Source: Acidobacteriota bacterium (GTDB lineage: Bacteria; Acidobacteriota; Holophagae; Acanthopleuribacterales; Acanthopleuribacteraceae). From it: DNA of 54,364 nucleotides. The notes under the pieces were generated by a model, which saw nothing but the letters and a program-made list of their open reading frames with translations, ran no database searches and had not been told where the DNA came from. A program made the position numbers and the translations under genes. Below are positions 37,955-46,332 of this stretch, piece after piece (within the stretch, counting starts at the first letter, position 1; each line of letters starts with the position of its first letter). Location of the stretch: contig JASJCB010000032.1 of NCBI GenBank assembly GCA_030066195.1, forward strand, positions 1 to 54,364, written 5' to 3'.

Positions 37955-37978
37955 CGGGGCCGGATTCATCCGGCCCCG
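37955..37978 (+). terminator. Strong GC-rich terminator hairpin after the FG-GAP gene
   Basis: CGGGGCCGGAT (37955-37965) pairs perfectly with ATCCGGCCCCG (37968-37978); TTT follows directly and TTTT a few bases on. It lies 29 bases after the FG-GAP stop codon and before the convergent small RiPP gene. Confidence 0.7.
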
Positions 37979-38043
37979 TTTCCGGTTTTACTGGAATAAA
38001 TATGCCGGGGGCGGCTTTTATTGACGTGATTTAGCGCGAGACG

Positions 38044-38211
38044 CTATACGCATTGGCTCCAGCAATAGGTTCTACCCGTACAAATCTCGCGGGGACCGGT
38101 CGCGCAGGCCTGTTCGTTCGTCACCTGGAATTCCCATCCGGCTTTGGTGTTGCGCTCCTCTGAAGTGGTGAAACTGCGAATTTGAAGCTTGGTCAATGAC
38201 ATTTTTTTCAT
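38044..38211 (-). CDS. Second orphan pinensin-type RiPP precursor peptide
   Basis: This 55-residue peptide gene reads MKKMSLTKLQIRSFTTSEER. The KLQIRSFTTS segment matches the K-V-x-S-F-x-T leader motif of pinensin-family precursors. The leader seems to end in Lys-Ala-Gly (residues 23-25) rather than Gly-Gly. The predicted core of 30 residues starts WEFQ and holds four cysteines, ending YCWSQCV, with three threonines. GAGGAG (complement of about 38217-38222) supports the ATG at 38211. No maturation enzyme lies nearby. It shares the leader motif with the peptide at 6079 but has a different core. It could be modified by enzymes elsewhere or exported by the C39 exporter at 1939-4116, which is inference. 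Confidence 0.72.
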   Translation of the reverse strand: MKKMSLTKLQIRSFTTSEERNTKAGWEFQVTNEQACATGPREICTGRTYCWSQCV

Positions 38212-39055
38212 AATGACTCCTCTGGAATTGTAGATTCAAAACATAATTCGTGGACATGATTTTAGCAAAAAAGTAAATGTTTCCATTACAAAATAAATAA
38301 GAGGTGATCCAGCTCCGAAAATGTGCCGATGAAGAACATATGCTGAAGCCGGATCTCCTGAGTAAAACCCTCAATCTGATCAGAAGACAGTGTCGAATTC
38401 GGCTCTTTCCGTTTACTTATCCAAAAACCACCCTATTTGGATGTGGGTTGCGTAAATCGACCGGAAGTCATCAACTTTTGCAAATGATGAGTCCGTTCAA
38501 ACCGGTTCAAGGAGCACTTTGCACGGGAATGGGACCACCCGCGGACCGCGAAGGTGGTTCCGTTCCCGGGAACAGAACCGGTTGCAACCTTGCCGGGTGG
38601 TTCCGTGCTCGGGATAAGTTACCTTCGAGGAGTCTTGAAGGGACCTTTTCCCGGGAAAACAGCCCAACCAAACGTCATCTTCGGTTGTTTTTAGCGGTAC
38701 AGGTTTGAAACTCAGCGGCTCTAAGACCTCGAAACCCGGGCCGAAGTTGTCAAATTTCAGACCATACGGCATACTTTCCGGGATTGAAGGGAGTTTTGAA
38801 GAGGGCAACCGGCTATCAACCCGGCAACACAAGCGCATTTTTCGACTCAATCGATCCCATGCCCGGGCGTGGTGTTGTGTTTTTCCAAGCAACAATCCCC
38901 ACGCTGGAGAACGATACCGTGCCCGGCTTTTCCTCCGATTGTCTTCCCGGGAAATCAACCTCGGCAGACTTGTAACGCCGGATGACGTACACTATAGTTA
39001 GGGACAGGGTATTTTCCCTACCGCCGACCCAATTGACCAAAGGAGTCGTCCCAAT
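38212..39055. other. Long non-coding tract rich in CCCGGG palindromes
   Basis: These 844 bases contain several open frames, none with a ribosome-binding site or recognisable domain. The region is unusual for its repeated palindromes (listed separately), the direct repeat GGTGGTTCCGT at 38553-38563 and 38596-38606 with an inverted half (GGGACCACC) at 38531-38539, and AACCGGTT twice (38500-38507, 38576-38583). It could be a regulatory region, a structured RNA or a decayed gene. Confidence 0.5.
38563..38953. repeat. Three copies of the 10-bp palindrome TTCCCGGGAA
   Basis: TTCCCGGGAA occurs at 38563-38572, 38648-38657 and 38944-38953; the second extends to a 14-base palindrome (TTTTCCCGGGAAAA, 38646-38659) and the first to 12 bases (38562-38573). 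Two other CCCGGG cores lie between them. Three exact copies of a ten-base palindrome within 400 bases is far above chance. They lie upstream of the lipoprotein and GTPase genes, so they may be binding sites. Confidence 0.6.
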
Positions 39056-39487
39056 ATGCGTATCGTCGTCGTTTCCCTTCTCACCTTACTTCTGCTCCCC
39101 GCCTGTAACGATAAAAAATCCGACCTGGAATTGTTTGACGAGGGCAGAACCCGTATCAATCTTTCCGCCGACAGGAACCGGGGTTACACGCCCTTGCCGG
39201 TGAACTTCGTGGCCTACCTGGAGAATAACGAGCGTCAAATTGCGGTAGATGTTAAAGAAGTGAAGTGGGTCATCAGGGGCCCGTTGAACTACAAGCGGGA
39301 ACAGATCATCGAATCCCGCAACTTCCAAGACGAGAACGAAAATAAAAATGACACCTTCTACTATGACCAGGTGTTGCGCCGGGTGGGAAGTTGGTCCTTT
39401 CAACTGATCATCAACGACGGTGAATATGTCTCTAACAAGGTCAAAATCCAGGTTCTTGAGTCGGTAAGATCCAGGTCCGGTTTTTAG
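39056..39487 (+). CDS. PKD-like lipoprotein
   Basis: The 143-residue product starts MRIVVVSLLTLLLLPACNDKK; the lipobox LPAC gives a lipid-bearing Cys17. The mature domain has GYTPLPVNFVAYLEN and later GSWSFQLIINDGEYVSN, features of PKD/Ig-like beta domains. It is probably an outer-membrane or periplasmic lipoprotein used for protein or glycan contact. A good AAAGGAG site precedes the start. It is followed after 107 bases by the GTPase gene on the same strand. Confidence 0.78.
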   Translation: MRIVVVSLLTLLLLPACNDKKSDLELFDEGRTRINLSADRNRGYTPLPVNFVAYLENNERQIAVDVKEVKWVIRGPLNYKREQIIESRNFQDENENKNDTFYYDQVLRRVGSWSFQLIINDGEYVSNKVKIQVLESVRSRSGF

Positions 39488-39594
39488 GCAATCGTCAGGT
39501 CTTCAATTTTCTTATAGAACCCCGTTGGTTCCACGCGGGCTGCTGTGCTATGCTAAATCTCTAGTTTTTTAACGTTTGCTCGGAGCGAGCCCGG

Positions 39595-41589
39595 ATGGTT
39601 TTCCTAAATTACTCGACCATGCAAATGGTTGCTAAAATCGTTTATTACGGCCCCGGCCTGGGTGGCAAAACCACCAACCTGAAAACGATTTATAAAAATA
39701 CCGATGAGCGGTCCCGTGGAGAAATGGTCAGCCTGGCCACCGAAACCGACCGCACCCTGTTTTTCGACCTGTTGCCCATGGAAGTGGGGGTGATCGGCGG
39801 TTTCAAGACCAAGTTCCAGTTGTACACGGTTCCCGGCCAGGTGTTCTACAACACGACCCGGAAACTGGTGCTGCGCGGCGTGGACGGCATAGTCTTCGTG
39901 GCCGATTCCCAATTACCCATGATGGACGCCAACAGGGAAAGCTTCAACAACCTGGAAGAGAATCTCAAGGAGTTGAACCTGACCGTCAGGGATGTCCCGC
40001 TGGTGATTCAGTTCAATAAGCGCGATCTTCCCAATGTGGCTTCCGTGGAAGAGATGAACCGCGTCTTGAACCCCATGGACTGTCCCACCGTAGAAGCCTC
40101 CGCCTTGAACGGCGTGGGCGTTTTCGAAACCCTGCGCGAGATTTCCAAGCAAACCTTGCTGATACTCAACCAGAAGTCCCAGGGTAACCAGTTGAAAGAG
40201 GCAAGCGCCCGCACCGAACCGCCCAAGCAGGAACCGTCCGCGCCGGTCTTGCCCGATGAGCCCGGCCAGGCGCCGCCCGAAATCGAGGATTCGGACACCT
40301 TTACCGAATTGGCCGATCCCGATATGGACGGCGAGGACAAGGACAATTTCGAGAAAACCCTGGAAAACATGGAACTCGATTTCGATGACGACGACGATCT
40401 GGACACCGAATCACTGGACATGTCCGAATTCGAGGACTGGGAAGACGACTCCCTGAAAGACGTGGTGGCAGAGCAACCGAATCCGGTCGAGGCCGAGGCA
40501 GCTTCCGCATCCTTGGATGACAGTGTTCCCGAGTTGAAGATTCACGATAAAGACGACGCCCAGGTTCCCGAGGAATCTCGCGCGATTGCCAACGCCTACC
40601 TGCAGGAAATGAGCGCGGAAGATGACGAGGACCTGGATCCCTTCGCATTCGACGATAACGATGAAGCGCCGCCGTCGCCCGCCGCGTCCGACCCGGGTCT
40701 TGAAGACGATCCCGAACCGGACCTGGACCTGGAACCCCTGCCCGATGATCAGTTTATGCTGGGCACCGAACCATCGGACTCAGCCGATTTCCCCCCGCCC
40801 TCCGGTTTGGAGGTGGACGATGATGACGAACTGCTGCCCATCATCGAGGATGATGACGATGATGAACTGGAAGCAATCGACGACTCGGAAGTGCTGGAAA
40901 ACCTGGAATCCCTGGATGAATTTGCGCCGATCGAGCATGTGGTGGACGAAGTCCGCGCCTCGGCTGAGGAACCGCTCGATCGGGAAGAAGAGATTCTACC
41001 CGCCCTCGAAGAAGAAACGGAACTGCCCGAGGTAGAGGAAGAAGAAGTTCTACCCGCCTTCGAGGAAGAAACGGAGTTGTCCGAGGCAGAGGAAGAGCCT
41101 AGTCTACCCACCTTCGAGGAAGAAGCGGAGCTGTCCGAGGCAGAGGAAGAGCCTAGTCTATCCGTGATCGAAGAAGAACTTTCAGAGGAAGAGCCGGAGC
41201 CCCCGGCCTCCGAGCCGGAACCCGTTCCCACGCCTGAAGCCGCTGCACCCGCTCCGGCCCGCAAGCCGCGCGCGGCCAGTATCGATGCATCCCTGGCCGA
41301 TCTGAAGACCATGACGAGCCGGATCTCCACCCGAACCATCAGTCCGAAGAAAAAACAGAAAGCGTCGGTAGACGACCTGTTGACCGGTCTTGTGGACGAC
41401 AAGAAGACCGGAAAGATGGAACGCAAGTCCATCAAGGTCAAGGCGCCTTTCGACCATGCCCAACTGAACTGCGTGTTCCTGGATGAGGACGAAAATGTCA
41501 TCGATACCCATCTCCTGAAGGTGGAAACCCACGAGTTGAAAGACGGCCGACGACGGATTAAGGTATCCATCGATATCGATGTCGGCTGA
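39595..41589 (+). CDS. MglA-like small GTPase with long acidic C-terminal extension
   Basis: The first 195 residues are a Ras-like GTPase of the MglA type. The P-loop reads YYGPGLGGKTT (residues 18-28), the G3 region YTVPGQ near 80, and G4 NKRD near 141. In Myxococcus MglA controls polarity and motility. Residues 200-560 form a low-complexity, strongly acidic tail containing repeats of about 18 residues (EEEVLPAFEEETELSEAEEE, roughly three and a half copies near 460-525). The last 60 residues form a small folded domain (VKAPFDHAQLNCVFLDED). The tail could bind partners or basic surfaces. No MglB gene is adjacent. GGAGCGAG upstream of ATG 39595 supports the start. Confidence 0.88.
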   Translation: MVFLNYSTMQMVAKIVYYGPGLGGKTTNLKTIYKNTDERSRGEMVSLATETDRTLFFDLLPMEVGVIGGFKTKFQLYTVPGQVFYNTTRKLVLRGVDGIVFVADSQLPMMDANRESFNNLEENLKELNLTVRDVPLVIQFNKRDLPNVASVEEMNRVLNPMDCPTVEASALNGVGVFETLREISKQTLLILNQKSQGNQLKEASARTEPPKQEPSAPVLPDEPGQAPPEIEDSDTFTELADPDMDGEDKDNFEKTLENMELDFDDDDDLDTESLDMSEFEDWEDDSLKDVVAEQPNPVEAEAASASLDDSVPELKIHDKDDAQVPEESRAIANAYLQEMSAEDDEDLDPFAFDDNDEAPPSPAASDPGLEDDPEPDLDLEPLPDDQFMLGTEPSDSADFPPPSGLEVDDDDELLPIIEDDDDDELEAIDDSEVLENLESLDEFAPIEHVVDEVRASAEEPLDREEEILPALEEETELPEVEEEEVLPAFEEETELSEAEEEPSLPTFEEEAELSEAEEEPSLSVIEEELSEEEPEPPASEPEPVPTPEAAAPAPARKPRAASIDASLADLKTMTSRISTRTISPKKKQKASVDDLLTGLVDDKKTGKMERKSIKVKAPFDHAQLNCVFLDEDENVIDTHLLKVETHELKDGRRRIKVSIDIDVG

Positions 41590-41661
41590 AGGCGCCCGTC
41601 GTACGTCCAATCATGGAAGGATATGGGTGCGTCCCGCCGCGGACCACGTGAAGGAGCCGGC

Positions 41662-42237
41662 ATGAACAGTCTGATCTTTCTCCTCTGCCTGGGTTTTCAA
41701 TTGGACCCGGCCGTCAAACAATCCGTCACCGAGGCCTTTGCCCGGTTGAACCGTTTCCAGGTTTCTTTCAACCAGGAAACCTACAGCGCATTTTTCGACG
41801 AAACCTATGCCGCCGGCACCTTTTCCATAGCCAGGCCCGGAAAGATGCGCATGGACTATACCGAGGGCGAGCAAATCCAGCGCATCTGGGACGGCAAAAC
41901 GGCTTTCGAACGGGATGCCATGGCCGACAGCGAGAGCAGGCTGGAACAGGCCGAACTGAGCGACGAACCCATTGTGCGCGTATTGCTTTACGGCGACGAT
42001 CTGGCCGGGCTGTTCCTTATCGACCGCAAGAATGACGGCAAGACCGATATCTTCAGGTTACGCCCTCGCGATGACGACACCTACCACGTGGAAGTCATCT
42101 TCGACAAGAACTGGCTGCCCGCGCAAATCGAAATCATCGGTTCCGACGGCGAAGGCACCCGCTTCGAGTTTCACGATTTTGTTTTGAACCCCAAGTTTGC
42201 CGACGACACCTTCATCGTTCCGGCGGAAAAGCCCTGA
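41662..42237 (+). CDS. lolA: Outer-membrane lipoprotein carrier protein LolA
   Basis: The product has 191 residues with a short signal-like N terminus (MNSLIFLLCLGFQL). It follows LolA: an N-terminal helix (FARLNRFQVSFNQETYS), the AAGTFSIARPGKMRMDY strand pair with the conserved RPGKMR, and late strands ending NPKFADDTFIVP, like the family's DxxxF(x)F end. LolA carries lipoproteins across the periplasm to the outer membrane, fitting the many lipoproteins in this window. AAGGAG at 41651-41656 fixes ATG 41662; a longer reading starts upstream without support. The stop codon directly abuts the stop of the convergent ATP-grasp gene. It follows the GTPase gene by 72 bases. Confidence 0.87.
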   Translation: MNSLIFLLCLGFQLDPAVKQSVTEAFARLNRFQVSFNQETYSAFFDETYAAGTFSIARPGKMRMDYTEGEQIQRIWDGKTAFERDAMADSESRLEQAELSDEPIVRVLLYGDDLAGLFLIDRKNDGKTDIFRLRPRDDDTYHVEVIFDKNWLPAQIEIIGSDGEGTRFEFHDFVLNPKFADDTFIVPAEKP

Positions 42238-43458
42238 TTACTCGTATTCCACTCGAATGAGTGAGACCAGGCGGTGGAGTACCTTCTTGACCACCTCCGT
42301 TTCCGGGTGTCTCACAATCACGTAGCCCTCGCCCTCGTAGCTTGAACTCCTGGCCTGACCGCGTTGGGGCAGCCTGGCTTCCATCACCACGCTGCCCAGT
42401 TCCTTTTGCGCCCGGTCCAAGCCGTGAACGGCTTTCACCTTGCCCCGGCCCGTGCCGCGCAGGTAGGCCGCACCCGCCGCATAGCGTCGTTCAGGGGCGT
42501 GGAAGCGGTGGAAGACCATCAGCTCAGCCCAGGCGTCGTAGAAGTTTTTGTCCGTGGCGTAACTCATCAGCGACATGATCTGGGCGCCCGGCGGCCGGGC
42601 TCCGACCTCTGAAATGGCGACGCTGCCGTCCGTGCGCCGGAACCACTCCATATGACTGAGTCCCGTTCCCATGCCCAGCGCCTTCAGAGCCGCGTCGTTT
42701 GCCGCGCGGATATTCTCGAAACGCGGGTGCTCCACCTCGCGGGGCAACAATACACACCACTGAATCCAAGGGTTCTCCAGGACCTCCAACGGGCTGGGAT
42801 AGTATCTTGTCAATGAGCTCCAAACGACGTTTCCGTGGATGCTGATACTCTCGAAACTGTACTCCTCCCCCTTGATAAACTCCTCGAACAGGGTCGGGCG
42901 ACGGGGGTCGGGTTTATAGGCGCCCAGGTAGTCGCGCAATTGGGCTTCGTTCTCAATCTGGAAGGTGCCGCGGGCCCCCGCTCCGGCAGGCGGTTTCACG
43001 ATCACCGGAAAACCGACCGCGTGCACGAAAGCAAGGGCCTCCGGTCCGTTGGTCACCAGGCAGTGACGGGCGCAAGGCACGTCGTTGGCGCGCAAAACCG
43101 ACTTCATACGGGCTTTGTCGCGGAAGTTGATCGCCGCTTCCGTGCGCAGGCCCGGGATATCCAAAAAATCTCTCACGCGGGCAATGGGCACCTGCATCTC
43201 TTCCAGGGCGCCGAACATCACGTCGATACCACCCATCTCCCGGTACAACCGGCGAGTTGCAATCGCCAGTTGGCCCGCGTCCATGCAGTTGCCCACATGG
43301 GCGTGATGCCCGATGCGGGCTCGTAGTCCGTCACCCAGGTTCTTGGGAGAATCACAGCTGATGAGACCCAGCCGAATCTCTTCAAGTTTTGCCACCGATT
43401 GGATGAAACGAACCGTGGCCGGCTTGAAAAACGGCGCGACGAAAACCACCTTCCGCAT
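42238..43458 (-). CDS. ATP-grasp ligase C of the ATP-grasp/glycogen synthase cluster
   Basis: This 406-residue protein has the ATP-grasp fold. The N-terminal domain (1-110) starts RKVVFVAPFF. The glycine loop is VIVKPPAGAGARGT near 153, the hinge TLFEEFIKGEEYSFE near 190, and the metal site SHMEWF...AISEVGARPPGA near 270-290. The E-x-GARPPG motif is like that of amino-acid ligases of the carnosine synthase and BacD type, which join a carboxylate to an amine using ATP. Two paralogs lie upstream in the same strand (43468-44682, 46333-47553). It is last in the row, nine bases after paralog B. GGAGG supports the ATG. Its substrates are unknown. Confidence 0.85.
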   Translation of the reverse strand: MRKVVFVAPFFKPATVRFIQSVAKLEEIRLGLISCDSPKNLGDGLRARIGHHAHVGNCMDAGQLAIATRRLYREMGGIDVMFGALEEMQVPIARVRDFLDIPGLRTEAAINFRDKARMKSVLRANDVPCARHCLVTNGPEALAFVHAVGFPVIVKPPAGAGARGTFQIENEAQLRDYLGAYKPDPRRPTLFEEFIKGEEYSFESISIHGNVVWSSLTRYYPSPLEVLENPWIQWCVLLPREVEHPRFENIRAANDAALKALGMGTGLSHMEWFRRTDGSVAISEVGARPPGAQIMSLMSYATDKNFYDAWAELMVFHRFHAPERRYAAGAAYLRGTGRGKVKAVHGLDRAQKELGSVVMEARLPQRGQARSSSYEGEGYVIVRHPETEVVKKVLHRLVSLIRVEYE

Positions 43459-43467
43459 GCCGACCTC

Positions 43468-44682
43468 CTACCGCGCGTGCATTTGAAAATTAGTGCCGAT
43501 GTCGTCCGCCATGGCAAGGGTGGTTTTCAAATCCGGGTGACGCAACATGATGAAACCGTCGGAGACCAGGGTGTGACGCCAGTTCCGGCGACGACTACCC
43601 AACGGCAACAGGTTGTTCCACACAATGTGTTCGCCGTATTTCTCCAGCAGTTCCTCGCCCGTGGTTTTGTAAATCGTCCCCCGGCCTTGCGCCCGTTTGT
43701 AGATGGTGGCCACGTTGTACCTGCGCTGCGCCGCACCCTCGAACTTACTGTGACAGACCGCGTTCGCCCATTGTTTGAACACGTCGATGTCGCAGGCGTA
43801 ATTCATCTGGTCTACCTGGTGAGCGCCCGGGGGGCGTGCGCCGATTTCGCCGAAGACCACCTCGCCGTCCGCCTTGCGGTACCATTCCATATGGGTAAAG
43901 CCGCTCTGGAACTTGAGCGCCTTGATGACGGCGTAGCCCATCTTCACGCCCTCGGCCAGATCGGGTTCGTCCACATTGCGCAGGGCAATGACCTGGGGAC
44001 TGATCCATTCGTGACCGCGAGCGACGAGGGGGCGCGGGCGGTACCAGGCGATGTTGTAATACAAAATTTTGCCGTCGGCGCAGATGGTGTCGAAGGTGAA
44101 TTCCTCGCCGTCCACGAACTCTTCCACGCTGACCTGGGGCACGTGGCCCAGGCGCGGCAACACGGCGCGCAGTTCATCGCGATCGTTGACCCGGTAGGTA
44201 TCGGCCGAACCGGCGCCGGCGATGGGTTTGATGATCAGCGGAAAACCGATCTCGGCGGCGGCGTCCCAGCATTCGGCGACCGTAGCGGCCAGAAAGTGCT
44301 TGGGCGTGCGGATGTTGTGTTGGTCCAGCCGACGCTTCATCTGTTCCTTGTCTCGGTAGGGGATGGTTTCGGCCACGGTCAAACCGGGAACCCCGAGCGC
44401 CTCGCGCAAGCGGGCGGCCAGCACCATGCCGGGCTCCCACAAACATTCCACGCGGTGGATGGTAGCCATGCCCTTCCAACGATGCACCGCCTGGATCACG
44501 GCTTTTTCATCCCACAACGAGGGCACCTGGAGGTAGCCCTTCATAAGGCGCTGTACCGATTGGGGCAACCCCGCCTGGGGTCCGTCGCCCAGGCCGAAGA
44601 TACGCACGCCCGCGGCGGCCAGACCCTTAGTGAAATGCGGCATCTCTCCCGGGTATCCCGGTGAAATCATCAGCACGTTCAT
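43468..44682 (-). CDS. ATP-grasp ligase B of the ATP-grasp/glycogen synthase cluster
   Basis: This 404-residue ATP-grasp protein starts MNVLMISPGYPGEMPHFTKG, a Rossmann-like domain that differs from paralog C. The glycine loop is LIIKPIAGAGSADTY near 149, the hinge VSVEEFVDGEEFTFD near 186, and the metal motif FTHMEWY...VFGEIGARPPGAHQVD near 270-290. It lies 123 bases after the glycogen synthase stop and nine bases before paralog C, so B and C are surely co-transcribed. GAGG supports the start. Its substrate is unknown; sequence differences from A and C in the core suggest a different substrate. Confidence 0.85.
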   Translation of the reverse strand: MNVLMISPGYPGEMPHFTKGLAAAGVRIFGLGDGPQAGLPQSVQRLMKGYLQVPSLWDEKAVIQAVHRWKGMATIHRVECLWEPGMVLAARLREALGVPGLTVAETIPYRDKEQMKRRLDQHNIRTPKHFLAATVAECWDAAAEIGFPLIIKPIAGAGSADTYRVNDRDELRAVLPRLGHVPQVSVEEFVDGEEFTFDTICADGKILYYNIAWYRPRPLVARGHEWISPQVIALRNVDEPDLAEGVKMGYAVIKALKFQSGFTHMEWYRKADGEVVFGEIGARPPGAHQVDQMNYACDIDVFKQWANAVCHSKFEGAAQRRYNVATIYKRAQGRGTIYKTTGEELLEKYGEHIVWNNLLPLGSRRRNWRHTLVSDGFIMLRHPDLKTTLAMADDIGTNFQMHAR

Positions 44683-44805
44683 GCCAACCTCACTCCGGTC
44701 GCAAGGGACCGATTAGCAGATGTTCGGGACCCGTATGGCCCGCAAAGGCGAGGGATTCTAACAATACCTGCCTTTTTTTAATGTCAGTTTCATGTAAAAC
44801 GCGGC

Positions 44806-46323
44806 TCAATCGTTTTTGACTTTACCTTGATTTAGCAGAGAGCGATAGATTTCCTTGTACTTGTCGGTGTTGTTCTTCTGGTTGAACGTGGTCTTGGCCT
44901 CGGTCATAATGCGCGTGATCTGCGGCGCCTTCACCTCCAGGGGCAGCGCGTGGAACTTCATGGCTTGCTCCACGGCCCATTTCAAGCCGAGCACGTCGTG
45001 CACCTCGAAGAGGAAACCGTTGCCGCGATGATCCTTCACCGACAGATTGGAGACGGTATCGTGAATGCCGCCGGTATCGTGGGCCACGGGCAGCGTGCCG
45101 TAAATGGGCCCGATCATCTGCGGCAGCCCGCAAGGTTCGAAGGACGAGGGCATGAACAGGAAATCGGCCGCGGCGTAACCCAAGCGGGACAGGCCCTCCT
45201 CGAAGTCACAGATGGAGGCGCGCCGGTGCAGGTCGCTGTGACGGACGATATGGTGCAGTTCCTTCTGGTAAGGACCGTTGGCCACGACGACGATCTGCAG
45301 CTTTTCGCGGGAATAGCGGGCGATCAACTCGTAGAACAGATCACCCAGTAACTTGCATCCCTTCTGCACGGGGTCCAGCCGCGACGGCCAGAAGAACAGC
45401 GGCGCGTCGACATCTTCCTCCAAGCCCAGCATTTGTTGCAAGGCCGCTTTATTCTTCCTTTTCCCCGTGTAGTGATCGTCGTGACAAAAGCGATGGGGAA
45501 TGTATTCGTCCACTCGCGGGTCGAAGCTCGCATCGGGCGCATTCAGCACGCCCACGGCCTGGCCGTTGTGCTTCTTACGGGAAAATTCCTTGCGAATGGT
45601 GTCGGGGATGAATGGGTGACGTCCCTCCACGATCTCGTCCAGGAACTTGGGGCTGACCGTGTTGATGGCGGTAGCGGCAAAGATACCGCTGACCAGGAAG
45701 TCGACCGGATTGTCGCCTCGCGTCTCCTCGTAGTTATCGGGCGGGCGGTTGAAATACAGGTTGGTCCAGAACTGGGCCGCGTCGATACCGCTGTTCTCGA
45801 TGTTTTCCAGGGTGGTTTTTACCGTGTGGATGTTGTGCACCGTGAACAGGGAGGGAATGCTCATGCGATAGGCAACCGCGGGAATCAGCCCGGTCATCCA
45901 GTCATTGCAGTGAATGATATCGGGGTGCACTCGCGGCAAGATGTTATTGATGACCTCCCTTTGGAAGGCCATGGCCAGCTTCAGGTTTTCGGAAGCAAAA
46001 TCGTCGTATACCTTGGAGCGATAGTAGAAACAGCGGTCCTCGGCCAGGTGAATGCGGTCGGAGGGCAAGACCGATCGATAGACATCCAATTCCTGCTTGA
46101 TAAACTGGGCGATGTTCTTGCTGAACATGGTGCGATAGTTGGGTAAAGCCACATGTACATCCTCACCGGCCTCATAGAGCTGGCTTACCAGCGTGGCCGA
46201 AACATCGGCCAGGCCGCCGGCCTTGGCCGTGAGATAGTTGGCAAAGTTACCCATGCCCTTGGGCAGGTAGGTGATCTCCGGGGTCACCATTAAAATCCGT
46301 GGTCCGTTGCCTTGTTCCGCCAT
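44806..46323 (-). CDS. glgA: Glycogen/starch synthase (GT5)
   Basis: The 505-residue protein shows the GT5 markers: the N-terminal ILMVTPEITY, KAGGLADVSATL near 33 (the family's KxGGL), and HCNDWMTGL near 140. The C-terminal domain has SRLDPVQKGCKLL and the nucleotide-binding MPSSFEPCGLPQMIGPIYGTLPVAHDTGGIHDTV near 390-420. It would add glucose from ADP- or UDP-glucose to a glycogen-like alpha-1,4-glucan. It differs from ordinary GlgA by extra sequence near 175-215 and by its neighbours: no glgB, glgC or glgP is close, and three ATP-grasp genes surround it. It lies nine bases after ligase A. AAGGAG supports the start. It may serve a dedicated glucan conjugate; that is inference. Confidence 0.88.
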   Translation of the reverse strand: MAEQGNGPRILMVTPEITYLPKGMGNFANYLTAKAGGLADVSATLVSQLYEAGEDVHVALPNYRTMFSKNIAQFIKQELDVYRSVLPSDRIHLAEDRCFYYRSKVYDDFASENLKLAMAFQREVINNILPRVHPDIIHCNDWMTGLIPAVAYRMSIPSLFTVHNIHTVKTTLENIENSGIDAAQFWTNLYFNRPPDNYEETRGDNPVDFLVSGIFAATAINTVSPKFLDEIVEGRHPFIPDTIRKEFSRKKHNGQAVGVLNAPDASFDPRVDEYIPHRFCHDDHYTGKRKNKAALQQMLGLEEDVDAPLFFWPSRLDPVQKGCKLLGDLFYELIARYSREKLQIVVVANGPYQKELHHIVRHSDLHRRASICDFEEGLSRLGYAAADFLFMPSSFEPCGLPQMIGPIYGTLPVAHDTGGIHDTVSNLSVKDHRGNGFLFEVHDVLGLKWAVEQAMKFHALPLEVKAPQITRIMTEAKTTFNQKNNTDKYKEIYRSLLNQGKVKND

Positions 46324-46332
46324 TGTTGCTCC

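Noticed and set aside
38304..38708. A 134-codon plus-strand frame in the palindrome-rich tract
   Set aside because: GTG start with only a weak upstream site; low-complexity sequence without a domain. The tract is better explained as non-coding.
39595..41589. Frameshift in the GTPase tail
   Set aside because: The acidic low-complexity tail looked suspicious, but the frame stays open to a well-folded C-terminal segment and the repeats keep phase.
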